A DNA stretch of 64,000 nucleotides. Source: Agriotes lineatus. Lineage: Eukaryota > Arthropoda > Insecta > Coleoptera > Elateridae. The DNA is taken from the NCBI GenBank assembly GCA_940337035.1, contig OW679197.1, positions 34,849,219-34,913,218 on the forward strand, in the 5' to 3' direction. The position numbers were made by a program, and so were the translations under genes. The notes under the pieces are model-generated. The model made no database searches. It was not told where the DNA came from and worked only from the letters and a program-made list of their open reading frames with translations. Of the stretch, positions 34,090 through 45,774 are shown one piece after another (position 1 is the stretch's first letter; each line of letters opens with the position of its first letter).

Positions 34090-35700
34090 TATAATTTGGA
34101 ATAAAGATATGAACGTTGTTTGGGAGTCTATGGCCACATATTATACTTGTCTTACTGAAATCGATTTTCAGTCCCCACTCTTTGTATAAAGTGAGTCCTG
34201 TCCGTCTGCAAAGATTAAGTAATTCCATATAGTCGTTTATCCAGTCTTCTTTGTGATGGGTCTTAAAGTTTCTCCTTTTTGTGTAATAACTGCTACATTT
34301 TTATTGTATATTATTTTCATATACGTATAAATTCTTCTTCCACTTCATAGTATTACTTGCAAACGCGTTTTGTGGGGCACTGAGTCATGCAAATTCTCTA
34401 AATCCACAAACGTTAGGTGGGTCTCTTTGTCCTTTGTTTCCTTTCTTTCCATTAGCTGCTGAAAAATAAACATTATCGACGCACGATCTTCCTTTCATGA
34501 ACCGATTTGGCTTATTCTTTTGTGTACATTGGCCTTAAGTTGTTTGCAAATGATTTTACTGAATATTAAACTCGGTGTGTTATTCACGTCTCTAAATTGG
34601 TTTTTCTTCTTATGTTGCCTTTCTTCTATATTGTTATCTACTGGGATATTTTCAACACTTTTTGTCTTAGGCACTTGTTCATATTCGTATTTCTTCTACG
34701 CTTTTAATCTAGTATATATGACTACCTCCGGGGTTTGGTGCTCTGCCATTCTTAATTGTTTTTACAGCTTCTTTGGCTTAATCTCCACTGATATCTATTC
34801 TACTCTCTCTTGCTACCTACTTCGTGGTTTTAAATCATTTTCGCTCCTGTGTCAATCGTTTTTCATAATAATTTCTCCATTCCCTAACATTTTATAAGGG
34901 TGTTGGGTTTGCAGGTTTTGTCTTCATGTTTTTAAAATTTCTCCACACCTCTGTGGATTTTGATTCATCTAGAAGGCTGTAGATTTTCTGGCATTTTTCT
35001 CCCAGGTCAGGTTTATTGCTTTCGAACGACATTCGTGACTTTTACTGCATTTGTATTTATAATCGCTCCATTTTCAAGTGTTCGACTCTCCAAGCATTTA
35101 CTGTAGTACTGTTTTTTCTTCTGTGACCCTTTTCTTTCTTTTATCTTCGATTCGCAATTCCTCGTTCGCAACTTGGATCAATTCCTTTATGCTTTTGTGT
35201 TCTATTTGTGCATCATCAAAACTATTCAGATTTGTTAGGCGGTCTTCAAACCTTCTTTCGTACAAATATGGGATAATTTCTTCCTGGAGGAAATGGATTT
35301 CGTGTTTTCTTTTTTGTCGTTAGCACTACTCTTTCTTTTTCCTTTGTATTTCCTTACTGTTGTATCTGAATCTACAACTTGGGATCCTTTTCACTCGTGT
35401 GTCTAGTATTTCAAATAACCCTGACAGTTTTGTTATTATGTAATATATCAGCGATTTGTTGCTGTTTCCTCGCTTTACTTATGCTCAGTGTTTCTTACAA
35501 ATTATCCTATATTCCGTTGTTTGGATCTTTTATTGGATAGTAGCTATTTAGTAACATCATTTGAATGTCTCATTTCAAGTGTTACTTTTAGGCATCGTTC
35601 CATTATGTTTTGGACGTCTCTTGTACGATACTATGAGGGCTTCGTTATTAGGAGCGATACTACTCCTTTAGTTTTTTCGTGAACGCCTCGCCATATTTCT
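34090..35700 (-). pseudogene. LINE reverse transcriptase remnant (degraded)
   Basis: Minus-strand blocks in LINE order from 35350 to 34090: a linker resembling IEDKRKKRVTEEKT near 35140, KNGRAPNPGG-like residues near 34740, then NNTPSLIFSKIICKQLKANV near 34560 (RT fingers) and KGRSCVDNV near 34480. Next come THLTFVDLENLHDSVPHKT near 34400 (catalytic D block, partly changed), FADGQD near 34205 in place of YADD, and KEWGLKIDFSKTSIICG near 34160. Repeated frame changes and the loss of the second aspartate show it is inactive. The plus-strand frames in this interval are shadows. 3' and 5' ends were not identified. Confidence 0.7.
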
Positions 35701-36434
35701 AACATATGTTTTGTTAACTGGCATTTCTAGGAGTTATTTTACTATGTTTGCCGTACAGTAATCAACGACAGATATAAGAATGACCTTTAAAATGTAATCA
35801 TGCATGTGGATCAACTACACCGTAAAATGTTAATGTTGTGCCGTGTTTCTATATGGTATTAGGATAATTTGAAGTTGGAACTAAATTCACACAATTTCTT
35901 TTCATTATTCTTTCTTTCCTGTTCGTTCTCATAACAAGGTTAGTAGTTCAACGAAGTAGGAATGACATGTACAAGCAGCAGTGAAACCTGAAAAGGAGAA
36001 ACTTTAATCAAGCACAACGCATTTAAGAAAGAGAATTTATGGCTAAAGAAAATAGTTCGCATGTAAAAAGATGGAGATGAGCACTTAGAAGAAGCCAAGC
36101 AGCTGATGCGCGAAGATGACTGTTGGCAGAGCGTGTTTGAATGCCACCTCCGAGGATGGAGAAATTTCAAGTTGTGTTATTTGGACTATAATTTGGGTGG
36201 TGTGGAATATGGATGGATAAGTTGGGAACGAACTTGAACATGGGTGAAGCTTTGGTATCTGGAGTTTTAAGGTGGAGAAATGAACATGAATGTCTAGATT
36301 TGCAAACTTCTTCAGAGGTGCTGCGTTTGCAATCGGTAGTGACAGATGTACCTGTTTGGAACTGAGTCGTGGGGTTGTGAAGACAATTTAGGTTTTAACA
36401 GATTAATTTACTACTTCTTTAAATATGTCAAATT
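35701..36434. other. No gene recognised
   Basis: Frame 35940-36170 on the minus strand lacks a domain; the plus strand is purine-rich at 35960-36330. Confidence 0.45.
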
Positions 36435-36735
36435 AATATTACAAACGCCGGGGTCGGTAGCTCAGTGGTGAGCATCCTGATTACTGATCTAATGCAGATG
36501 AAAGCTTCTACAGAATGCCATCATTCGAAAGTGAAGTAAAGGCGTGGGTCCCATGTTACTACGATGTGTAGCATGTAAAAGATCCCTTGCTAGGGTTGGA
36601 ACTCCTTATTAGTCTCGGCAAAATTCTAAGTAGGACTTTGACCATATGACCAAAGCAGTCGGTGTCTAAGGTATAATACCTGGTACTCTGCATGCCTAGA
36701 CCTTGTCCATTAACAAACAAACAATATTACAAACG
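36435..36735 (+). mobile_element. tRNA-like SINE with perfect 13-bp target duplication
   Basis: The body 36448-36722 is flanked by AATATTACAAACG on both sides (36435-36447 and 36723-36735). It opens with CCGGGGTCGGTAGCTCAGTG; TAGCTCAGTGG is a standard tRNA A box. No clean B box is seen. The middle contains GCATGTAAAAGATCCCTTG. The 3' end is a short (AAAC)n tail, TAACAAACAAAC. Length, Pol III-like head and tail repeat fit a SINE mobilised by a LINE. The perfect duplication indicates a young insertion. Confidence 0.8.
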
Positions 36736-38544
36736 TCAAATGTATGTAGTAACTAAGAAAATTATGGTAACTAGGTTAGCTGCCTAGTGAATTTTATGTC
36801 ATGATATACATATATAGTGTATTTTCCAGAACTTTAGTTGAAAGATAAAATCAATGGGAAATAAATCGTCTCATATAATTTATAATAACTATTCACGTGA
36901 AAGAAGCTGATATGTAGGTAATTAATATCCAAAAGTGCTATCGAATTCTGAGGTTAAATAAACTGTCAAGTTGCACTTTGTGTTAGGGAAATCTACTTTA
37001 CAGGCAAATTTGTGTTTGAACTGCGGGTCGTATAAAATGTTATTTATTTCAATCATAAAATGCATGCCACAACCTGAATCAGAGTTTTCATGTTCTAAAA
37101 GAATGATCAAGCTAGCATAAAAATTAATTAATAGCCTCGGCAATTTAAGAAAATATAAGAAGTATACAACCGTCAATATTTGAGGTTAGGTCAATCTGAC
37201 AGTCTGATGTTAGAGAGAGTAAATATTTAAGCAAGGATATGTGGTAATAATTTTGATAACAAACAAAATGTAAGTAAACGAAACTCATTCATTCACCCAC
37301 AGACTAATATTTGTAGTATATTGAGACTTTTTAACTTGTTTTTGATCGTACTATATGCTACTCGTTACATATTCAACCCCTTTTTAACACTATGTACAAG
37401 GTTTTTGCTTTTCTATTAAACTGAGAGGACGGCTTTATCAGGGCACGTTAACGTTCTTAGTTTTTATAAAGAACTTTCATAATTTGAGTGAAATAAATAT
37501 TTAATACATATAAAATCTACTTTGATCTTCAACTTAGCAATCAGTAAATGCTACGACTTTAAAGCTACAGCTATGGCTACCTTTAGCTTTACTATATTTC
37601 TCATTAGAATATAGAAATTGGGGCAAGCGCCTAAATGAACCAATAAGTGTAGTGCAGTTCTGAAGCAGCTTCCGTTTTAATGTAAAAGCCGATAATTATA
37701 TCCTTTACAGTCCTAAGTACACAAACAAACAACTTAAAACCCTGGTCCTATACATATATACTATCAATTGAAACAGGATAAATTACAATAGCGTTGCTAT
37801 AGCAACGTAATCATTCACATTATTTGACAGAAAAACGTTTATAATAATTGACAGGCTTCAATATCAAATTCAGAAATGCAACGCAAAATTGTGACGTAGT
37901 TCTTGGAACCACATAGTATAAAAGTATTAAAGAAAAATAATTATTTGTTTTAAAGAAGCTAAAACTCAATGGACGGGCAGATAGGTAGCTGATGAACACA
38001 CTAACTACAAGGCAACATTTTTAAAGATAAAATAATATTCTTGTTTAAGATGCAACAATTATAATTTATAATTATAATGTATTAAGAAGTAAATGTTAAC
38101 AAAAATTAAACTTTCATTACACGAAAATAGAGTACAACTGTGTTTTGCCAAATCCCAAAATTGTATTGACTGGTGGGCTTTTGTGTAATAGACGGCGACG
38201 ATGTATTGATAGTGAGAATGCCTTTAACTCTCTACTTAGTAAGCACTTTTACACACAATTAAATTATTTCATACTTGTTACTCATACATATATATTTTGA
38301 CGCCTAATTTTTCTGTCATAAAGATACATACGAAAACCTCTTTATCTGTTAGCTTATAATTTGTTGTAATTAAAATTGTTCTACGTATAATATATATTTA
38401 TCTCAGAGATTCTCCTCAATTTTTTTCTCGAGTAACCCTTTATGAAATTCAACAAAGTTATACACTTGAAAATTGTCAATGTTAACGTTATGGGGTGTTG
38501 ACAATTTAATGTACTTAAATTTGAAATTTTGCTACATTGGTGGG
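36736..38544. other. No gene recognised
   Basis: AT-rich; holds the X-box palindrome at 37793-37806 and otherwise only unsupported frames such as 36922-37176. Confidence 0.5.
37793..37806. promoter_or_regulatory. Perfect X-box-like palindrome (RFX site)
   Basis: GTTGCTATAGCAAC is a perfect inverted repeat, with an extra C and G outside making 16 bases (37792-37807). It fits the X-box consensus GTNRCC/RGYAAC bound by RFX factors, which in animals often control cilium and sensory-neuron genes. No promoter or gene start was recognised within several kb, so function is speculative. Confidence 0.4.
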
Positions 38545-39960
38545 ACCAAAATCACTTATTTCACGCTGAAACATTTTTCCAATGTGACACACATTTGCAC
38601 TCCAAATAATATTTGTAAAATGTGTAAGACTTGACAAAATTGGAGGTAAATAATTGAATCGTAATTAAAATTATTTTGTATCAAGAGAGCTAAATATAAC
38701 TTATATCACACCTCAATATTTTTTTTTGAACGGGAAAAAGAGTATTAGGCATTTCGGAATTGTTGGGATTAAATTTATAAAATTTACAAAGCTTCATCAA
38801 ACCATTATTGAAGATTCTACATTTGCTTGTGCTAATACAATTAAGAGCATCTTATTTCACACTGAACATTGTTTCAACGTCCAAATACTAACAAAGGCTG
38901 CAAGTCTGTCGAAATAAAATATCCAAAACCTTTAATTTAATAAATTAGAAGAAATTAAATTAGTAATTTTGTTACTTTTCTCACTTAAACGTTTTTTCTA
39001 AGTGAAAGATATTAGTAGACATTTGAAATCTGTCAGCATTAAATTTATAAGATGCTCACACAATAATGAAATTAGAAAACGTTGAATGGATATTTAAAAT
39101 TCTAAATTTGCTTGTGTTAATAACACACTGTAACTTTTTCCTCTGTGCAAAATATTAACAGACATTTGCAATCAGCCGAAATACATTTTATAAAATATTT
39201 AAGGTTTAAAATAAATTGGAAGAAATTGGTACAATTTTATGTAACTTCTCACTTAAACATTTCTCTGTTAGAAAAATACTAGTATGTTGTTGAAAACTGT
39301 CAGACATTTATAAGATGTTCAAAAGTTAATCAAATTGGAAAATATTGAACGGATATTTAAACTTCTACATTTTTCTGTGTTAACAGAATTAAATAAATAT
39401 TTATAAAACCAGGCACTGAAGTTCAACTTTTTATCATGAATGTGGAATTAAAAAGCAATCTCATTGTCAAAGGGACACATTATGTTTTTCAATAGGGAAA
39501 TTGTGAAATTGAATTTTTCTAACGATCCATTGTAGGTTATGTTGACGCTTTTTGTCAGCCATCTTCAAAAAGTCGTAAAACAACGTATTACTTCACTGCC
39601 TATTTCTTTTATTTTATTGACTATTTCGACGTTCCTCACTGCCGATTTAAAAAACAACTTATTTCACACTGAAACATTTTTTCTATGAGGAAAATATGAA
39701 CGTACATTTTCAAGGTGCAGAAATAAAATTTAAAATTGTTCAAAACTTATTAAAACTGGAAAAAGGTACTAAACACTTCAAGATTTTTCAGTGTGCAAAA
39801 TATTATTTGTGAATTGTCAGAATTCAATTATAAATGTTCAGAACTTAATAAAATCGTAAAAAGTCAAACGATTATTGACAATTTTATTTTTTGTCGTGCC
39901 TGTAGAATCCAAAATATCTTATTTCACACTAAAACATTTTTTCAGTGTGAAAATATTAGC
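38545..39960 (+). repeat. Degenerate satellite-like direct repeats
   Basis: The anchor CTTATTTCACACTGAAACA plus TTTTTTC recurs in degraded form near 38554, 38850, 38976, 39243, 39659 and 39918. Between anchors shared blocks recur, such as AGTAGACATTTGAAATCTGT, TTTATAAGATG and GATATTTAAA. Spacing varies from about 125 to 415 bp, so the array has suffered deletions or higher-order rearrangement. Two short frames (38726-38917, 39793-39978) resemble one another only because they translate the same repeat. Confidence 0.7.
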
Positions 39961-41514
39961 ATATTTACAATTCACTAAAATTAATTTAATGAAACTAGAA
40001 ATTGTGTGCGAAATATACTAGGTACTGTCCAATTGAAAATTAGCACATTAAAACTGCGAAGTCGACAGAATTCTACAAGTAAATATGATGTTATATAATA
40101 TTCGTTATATGTATACATTTATATAATGATTTACATAAGCTTAATATGCTCTTGCAGATCCTAATATCACTAAACATAACTGATTTCCCAATTTAACATC
40201 TTTACATTGTACTTACATGTTCATTACTGAAAGAATAAAAGCAGATTTAGTAATGTTAGTAGTTAGATATTATGTGTAGTGTGTACATGCCGTGTATTAT
40301 TCAAAACCACCTCGTATCTTTTTCCGCTTTTTGCGCCATGTTTGTATTCGTCATTAGGAGAATCGGGCTGCTTACCCCCTACACGCATATCACACTTTAG
40401 AAACTCCTGGTTGATTTGATTTGCATGCAGCAAGTAGGAAACTCATAATTTTATCAGACGAATGTGTTTATTGCTGTAGTGTAGATCATTCTACGCTTTC
40501 CTTTTATTCCTAAAGAACATATCGTACCTATGTAAATTGCTGTACTACATATATATTTTATGTGTAAACAATTTCAAAATTAGATATAAAAAATGGGCAT
40601 CAAAGCAACAAGTAAATGTACCTGAATAAAAAAAAAATAATTTTCGTGTAATATTCAGTGATTTTCGTGTAATATTTATATCTAGCTTCTTTACATATTT
40701 ATTTTAAACTTGAATGTTTTGCCTTTTATTCTATCTGTAATTTAGTTATTAAACATTGATATTTGTGTTGTACCTTATATTCGAATATGATCACTTTTAA
40801 TTTAATATGTATTTATTATTGTACTGAAATAGCGAAAGGCTAAATAAAGAGCCATTACTATTACCTATACACATTCGGGGGAAAGTAGAGAAAAGTAAAA
40901 AAAATGCATTATCCAGTCTTCAATTCTTGATATCTTGATAAACTATCATACAAGCAAAAACAATCGAACATCTGTAAATTCTAAAAAACTAATAAATACT
41001 CATATGAGTCGATTTTTACACGTATAAGTATGATATAACTATTAACACAATTGGCTATAGAAAACAATTGACGATTACTAAGCAAGCGTTCAGCAGAACC
41101 TGTAGATTTAATGGATTGTCAATTGTTTGTCACCGCCAACTGTTAATAAGATATTAATGAAACGCAATAGTAATCGAGATTAGCTTGAAATGTGATTATC
41201 TTTGTTTTTTAACAAGTCTTTTGTTGGTTTATATGCGTATAAATAAAAGAAAGCGAATTTTTCCTTTTTAATCTGAAGGAGGGCTACTGGGTATATTCAA
41301 ATTGAAGGTGGGCGACAAATTGTGCTATGGCTTAGGGTGGCATAGCTAGATAATTAGGTCCTGAATAAATAGGCGATAGTTACTTTTAAATTTAAAATTT
41401 ATAAACCCAGTATGCTAGTTAGGGAATTGTATGGGGAGAATGTCAAGTAAAACTACTAATAATTGCGGGCCAGCCACAATTTTAAAAATTCAAAGGAATG
41501 TTGCTAAATGTGTC
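39961..41514. other. AT-rich upstream region
   Basis: No exon or element recognised between the satellite-like array and the GC-rich gene start. Confidence 0.5.
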
Positions 41515-42050
41515 TGCTGACGGGGGTGCAAAGCTACCATCAGTTTAGGGGCCGATCGGCCTTTGGGGAAGTCGTCGCAAAACAGCTCGCGAACTGCATT
41601 AGTGCGCGCCTCCACCTCCACTCGCGTGCGATTTTTGCAATACCCGCAGTTATCCTGGAGGGGCGATACAAGGGAGGCATTGTAATGTGTAACCCGAGTG
41701 CAACCCCCAGGCCCCCCCAGGAAAGCGTTTCCAGCCGAGCCGGCAGCCGATTTCGACTCGAACTCAACTCAGTTATCCGTATCCGTCTGTGCTGGTGATG
41801 GAAGAGGAGATCCGGATTTCGCCTCTGCGCCAGTTCAGTTTCGAACGCGGTAGAGGTAGGTTGGTTGCACTGCCCTTCGGCGACGACTCTCGCTCGGATG
41901 TCAACCCTGTCGCTCATCTGCTAGCCGGAAGCCGTACGGGCCGCGAGATTGGGATTTAGGGCCGAGGATTATAGTTATTTTATTTTGTGTTGTGCTGTGC
42001 TTGTGTTTTATTTCTGTTGTGCGACGGATTCGAATTGTGCTTTTCCGATC
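41515..42050 (+). promoter_or_regulatory. CpG/GC-rich promoter and 5'UTR of the signal-peptide gene
   Basis: G+C and CpG content rise sharply at about 41515 and fall again inside the intron. A TCAGTT initiator-like site (A at about 41837) is followed by GGTTG at +27, one base short of the usual DPE position, so the exact start is tentative. A uORF of eight codons (ATG 41898, TAG 41922-41924) precedes the main ATG; no other ATG lies between them. Overlapping frames at 41508-41917 on both strands are composition-driven and not annotated. Confidence 0.45.
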
Positions 42051-42182
42051 ATGGCGGTTTTTTGGCGGTCAGTGGTCTGTTTGGCCACCATATCCTCCTC
42101 CATGGCCATCTTCATCGGCGGCGAGCAGGACGTCGGTAGCCCCCTGAGGGTTGCCCAGTGCCGAGCGACGTGTCTCGAAAGG
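42051..42182 (+). CDS. First coding exon of a secreted protein, possibly anosmin-1 (Kal-1)
   Basis: Exactly 44 codons from ATG 42051 to a consensus donor, AAAGG|GTAAGT (GT at 42183-42184), leaving phase 0. The start is the first in-frame ATG after the GC-rich 5'UTR, in context GATCATGG. Residues 1-24 form a signal peptide: basic R6, hydrophobic VVCLATISSSMAIFI, small GG at the likely cleavage site. The mature start contains PLRVAQCRATCLER. Anosmin-1 begins its cysteine-rich region with a comparable C-x3-C stretch right after the signal peptide, and I infer that identity; the match is short. Anosmin-1 is an extracellular matrix protein (Cys-rich, WAP and FNIII domains) acting in neuron guidance and FGF/heparan-sulfate signalling. 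No later exon is visible, so the gene continues beyond the window. Confidence 0.6.
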
Positions 42183-42189
42183 GTAAGTT

Positions 42190-43480
42190 CAGACGCTCAG
42201 AAGTGATAGGTTCAAATCTAGTCAAGTAGGCGAGTATTTAAGTCTTGGGAGAGCTTGTGATGTTCGGATGTTCAAATCCACAGGAATAGCCAAGTAGGCG
42301 AATTATTGTTTTCCGCGACGTTCAGGTTTAAACAAGCGAGCATTTGTTTTTGCGAAGTTCGGATGTTTAAATCGCTAGCCACAGCCTAGTAGGGGAAGTT
42401 TGGACATTCAAATCTAATCAAACCCTGGTTTTAATACATTGAAGTTCGCGCGTTCAGAATTATCCCATCAAGTAGGCGAGTTTTGTTTTCGTGACGATCT
42501 GATGTTCACAGCTAAACAAGCCGGGGTAAATTTTTGTTTTCGGCGCATTCAAATATTCAAATCCGCAGGCACGCCGAGTTTTCCTGACGTTCAAAAAATC
42601 TATGCACAGTGCACATCGGCTATTGCTTTCGTGTGTGATGTTCCAATGCAGTCTTCTTGGAGGCGGATTTATGTTTTCACCCTGTGTTCAAATCCACATT
42701 TCCGGCCAAGCAGGCCAGTTAGGTGCTGTTTTCGCGACGTTTGAATGTTCAAATATAAACAAATGCCGGTCGAGCTGATTTTACTTGGTCGGCGTTCCGG
42801 TGTTCAGATCAACATCATAGCTAAGTTTTCACAACGTCCAGGTCTAAGCAAACTGCGATTAAATCATTTTCATTCAAACAGTTTTTTTGTTTTTGTTTTC
42901 GCGGCGTTCAGATTTAAGCAACCCGGCTTGTGCTTTCGTGATGTTCGAGTGTACATAGAAGGCGGCGAATTTAGTTTTCTTGACGGTGTGATGTTTATAT
43001 TCACAGTCAGAGCCAAGTAGAAGAGTCTGTTCCGAATGTTGAAATCTAGAGTCAGACGGTGAATTTTTGTTTTTACGGCATTTGAAAGACGAAGTGCTCG
43101 TGCTGACAAGTAGGCGAGTTTTTGTTTTTATTATGCTTGAACGGTCAAGTAGGCGAATTTTATTTTTTAACGTTGTTATGTTCACGTCCACAGACACCTT
43201 AGTAGAGTTTGTTTTAATGATGTTCAAATTTAGTCATACGGCGAGTTTTTGTTTTCATGCATTGACTGACGTTCAGTTTGCTGCATTTGCAGTCAAGTAG
43301 GCGAATTTTGTTCTCTTGACGTTTCGATGTTCACATCCACAGTCACAGCCAAGTAGAAGAGTGTAAAATTTTTGTTTTTGCGGCATTTGAAAACCAGTAG
43401 GCGAATTTTATTTCCGACGTTCGGACTAATTTGAACGGAAACGCCCATGCCGCTCAATTTATTTGACGATTGCCGAGTAA
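42190..43480 (+). repeat. Minisatellite at the start of intron 1
   Basis: About 20 degenerate copies of a roughly 55-65-bp unit. Its landmarks are CAAGTAGGCGAGTTTTTGTT, then TTCGCGACGTTC, GATGTTCAAATCCACAG and (CA)CAGC. AGTAGGCGA or close variants occur near 42227, 42292, 42472, 43112, 43149, 43297 and 43394. The array begins within ten bases of the splice donor and is CpG-bearing, unlike the rest of the intron. Open frames on both strands (42439-43508) arise because the repeat unit lacks stops in some frames; they are not genes. Confidence 0.85.
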
Positions 43481-44524
43481 GTTGCGATAACTTCTGCAAA
43501 CACAGCAACCTGCTGGTGGCGATAAAGTTGGCTTCACGAAGAGATTAGGAAATGTGCCACACACCGCGATATTCCTGTTTGTTTTAGATTACGCGTAAGG
43601 AACTGAGCTGGTTCCGACAGCTCAGTCCAATCAACAGTTTTGTTAGACTAGCGGCGGTAGCCGTTCGCTTTTAAATTGGGATTTCACGCTGCTGTTTCCA
43701 CATTTCATCGGTTAGGAATATTTGTCCGCTTAACAGCTACATCGTGATCGCAGCCTCGGCCCTGTTTAGATTTAGTGCCGGATTTTAGTTTCAACTAGTT
43801 GCGCCGCAAACCTTCAGATTCAGATTGTTACGGATATTTAAAAAAAATTAAAAATTGTAGGCTAAAATTTGAGACCTGTGAAGGACGACCGCAGGCTAAT
43901 ATCTACTATTCGTAGCAGACTTCGTTAACGCGAAAATGCAGCCTCTGCTGTAGCTGAATATCTCGATTCCCATCCACTACGCTGCGGGTTGCATAACTCG
44001 TAGGATCGTTTGGAGCTTAAATTGGATTCTACTTCTTCATGTTATTGCCTAAATGCTCTAAACGTGTATTAGAACATGTTTATCACTTAAACACTAGTAT
44101 ATGTTTCTATGAATTGGAGGAACACGCTTGCTCATCATAGTGAAACCTGTGCGGAAAGTGAATTTTCCTAAAACCTCAAAATTGTTCCCAGACGTGTCTA
44201 GATGTAAATAACGACTGTGAAAAAAAATTCTGTATATTGTATCCACAATATTTTTTTAAATTAACTGATTGTGGTGATAATAAGTAACGGTGTTCGGTTT
44301 GTCTAGAACCGTAAGACAGTTCTCTAGCGGTCCTAAGTGGAAATTTATGTATAACTACTCGGAAAAATAAATGTTCAATTATAAACTGATGATATTTAAA
44401 ACTCACAGAAGTCCGATCAAACCAGCAAGTGTCTAGCAGCTCCCGGGAAATATAGTACATAAATGTTACGTTGGAAATTGTGTTGCCTTTTCTTATAGAA
44501 CGCATAGGGGATGTATTATTAGTA
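43481..44524. other. Intronic, no gene recognised
   Basis: Mixed composition, with moderately GC-rich DNA to about 44000. A short stretch at 44255-44290 (AACTGATTGTGGTGATAATA) resembles 46440-46475 and may belong to the duplicated segment described at 45775. Confidence 0.45.
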
Positions 44525-45738
44525 GGGGAGAGTGGGGATGATAGGGCCTCTTATATGTGGTTTTTTGAGCATAAATTGTTTTTATTATTTTTTTCATACT
44601 GATATATACATACTTCGATCAATTCGCGAGATAAAACATGCAAATATTTTTTCACAAGTGCATTTTTTACCCTACCCCTTGCTGGACAAGGTTCAGCGGC
44701 AACCGGTAAATAGGGGGACATTAAACGAAAACTGTGGATTTATTCAACGTGTATAAGATGCGTTTCTAGCAGTTCCTGTAGTTTGCGGTCTTAGTAATAA
44801 ACTAACAATCTCATCTCTGTCAAGAGTGGAAATATAACCACATCTGAAAAAGCTAATTTTTACGTCTTGAAAAATTTAATTTCATAATCAGTAAGCTTTT
44901 TAAAAATTTGGCCGACATAATATTTTCCTGAAGCTTTCGTGCTAAATTTAGCCAAACCGAAGTCGGTGATGAATTTTTGGACATGGTCGCTATTGGTTTC
45001 TACAAAATCATTTAGTTTGATCGCTTTTTTTATTTCGTTGATTTTCTAGACTCTTTTTCCTCAACTTTTCGTTTAGTTAATTTGGAAAATTTTTGTCGCC
45101 TTTCCGTTTCTTTCATTGCCAATTCGTTCATAATTGGTGAAGAAGTATTTAACTTTTGATGTTGATTATCTTTTCAACTTTTCGTTGGGATTTTGGTTAT
45201 AGTCCGATAGCTATCTTCTAGTATTGGTTTTCGTTTTTTATTCATTTCTTCCGATTCTGTAAAATTTTGTTAATGATTTAATGTTGTACAACTCGAAGTT
45301 GCTTAAAGATAGATCGATCATAAAGTAAATCATGATCTTTTAATGTAGGTACTAACTAACCCCTCTTCCTCAGCTAGATAACACATGGTTGACAGAATAT
45401 ATACTAATTTCCCCAAATAATTTTGGTCAAGAGTAATGCCAGCGTTAATAGATTCGACCATGGTGGAATCTACCCTATGGCTAACATTAAAATTATGAAC
45501 CAGATTTTTTTAGATTTAGTTTTATACACAAAAATTAAGCCAGGAGTAGATAACTATTAACATGCAAATTAGACTTTCAATAACTAGAACCATTCTAGAA
45601 TAAAATCATAAATCCTCAACGCAAAAATGTGCACTTACAACTTTTTACTAGAGGTCATAATACACGTGACATTTTATTTACAACACTCTGTAAAAGGGGC
45701 GTAGTGTACCCCATGGTTGAATCATCCCCACCCTCCCC
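44525..45738 (-). mobile_element. Deleted pogo-like transposon with TA target site
   Basis: Flanked by TA (44523-44524 and 45739-45740). The inverted ends are GGGGAGAGTGGGGATGAT and, inverted, GGGGAGGGTGGGGATGAT (17 of 18 match). The minus strand keeps fragments of a protein: LGKLVYILSTMCYLAEEEG near 45400, a lysine/glutamate-rich stretch near 45080, and YYVGQIFKKLTDYEIKFF near 44900, which resembles the C-terminal block of pogo-type transposases. Stops and frameshifts separate them and no DDE domain remains, so the element is a non-autonomous relic about half the expected length. Confidence 0.65.
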
Positions 45739-45774
45739 TAACAGAAAATAGTTCAAAGTTTGGGTTTTTCATAT

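Noticed and set aside
34520..35682. Plus-strand frames of 60-125 codons rich in F, S, L
   Set aside because: Antisense of a decayed A-rich LINE; the minus strand shows RT motifs.
41508..41917. Two overlapping frames (96 and 125 codons) on opposite strands in the GC-rich 5' region
   Set aside because: GC-rich DNA has few stops. Neither product has a domain, and the region fits a promoter/5'UTR feeding ATG 42051.
42439..43508. Six frames of 71-117 codons on both strands
   Set aside because: They translate the intron minisatellite; their repeated peptide motifs follow the DNA repeat.
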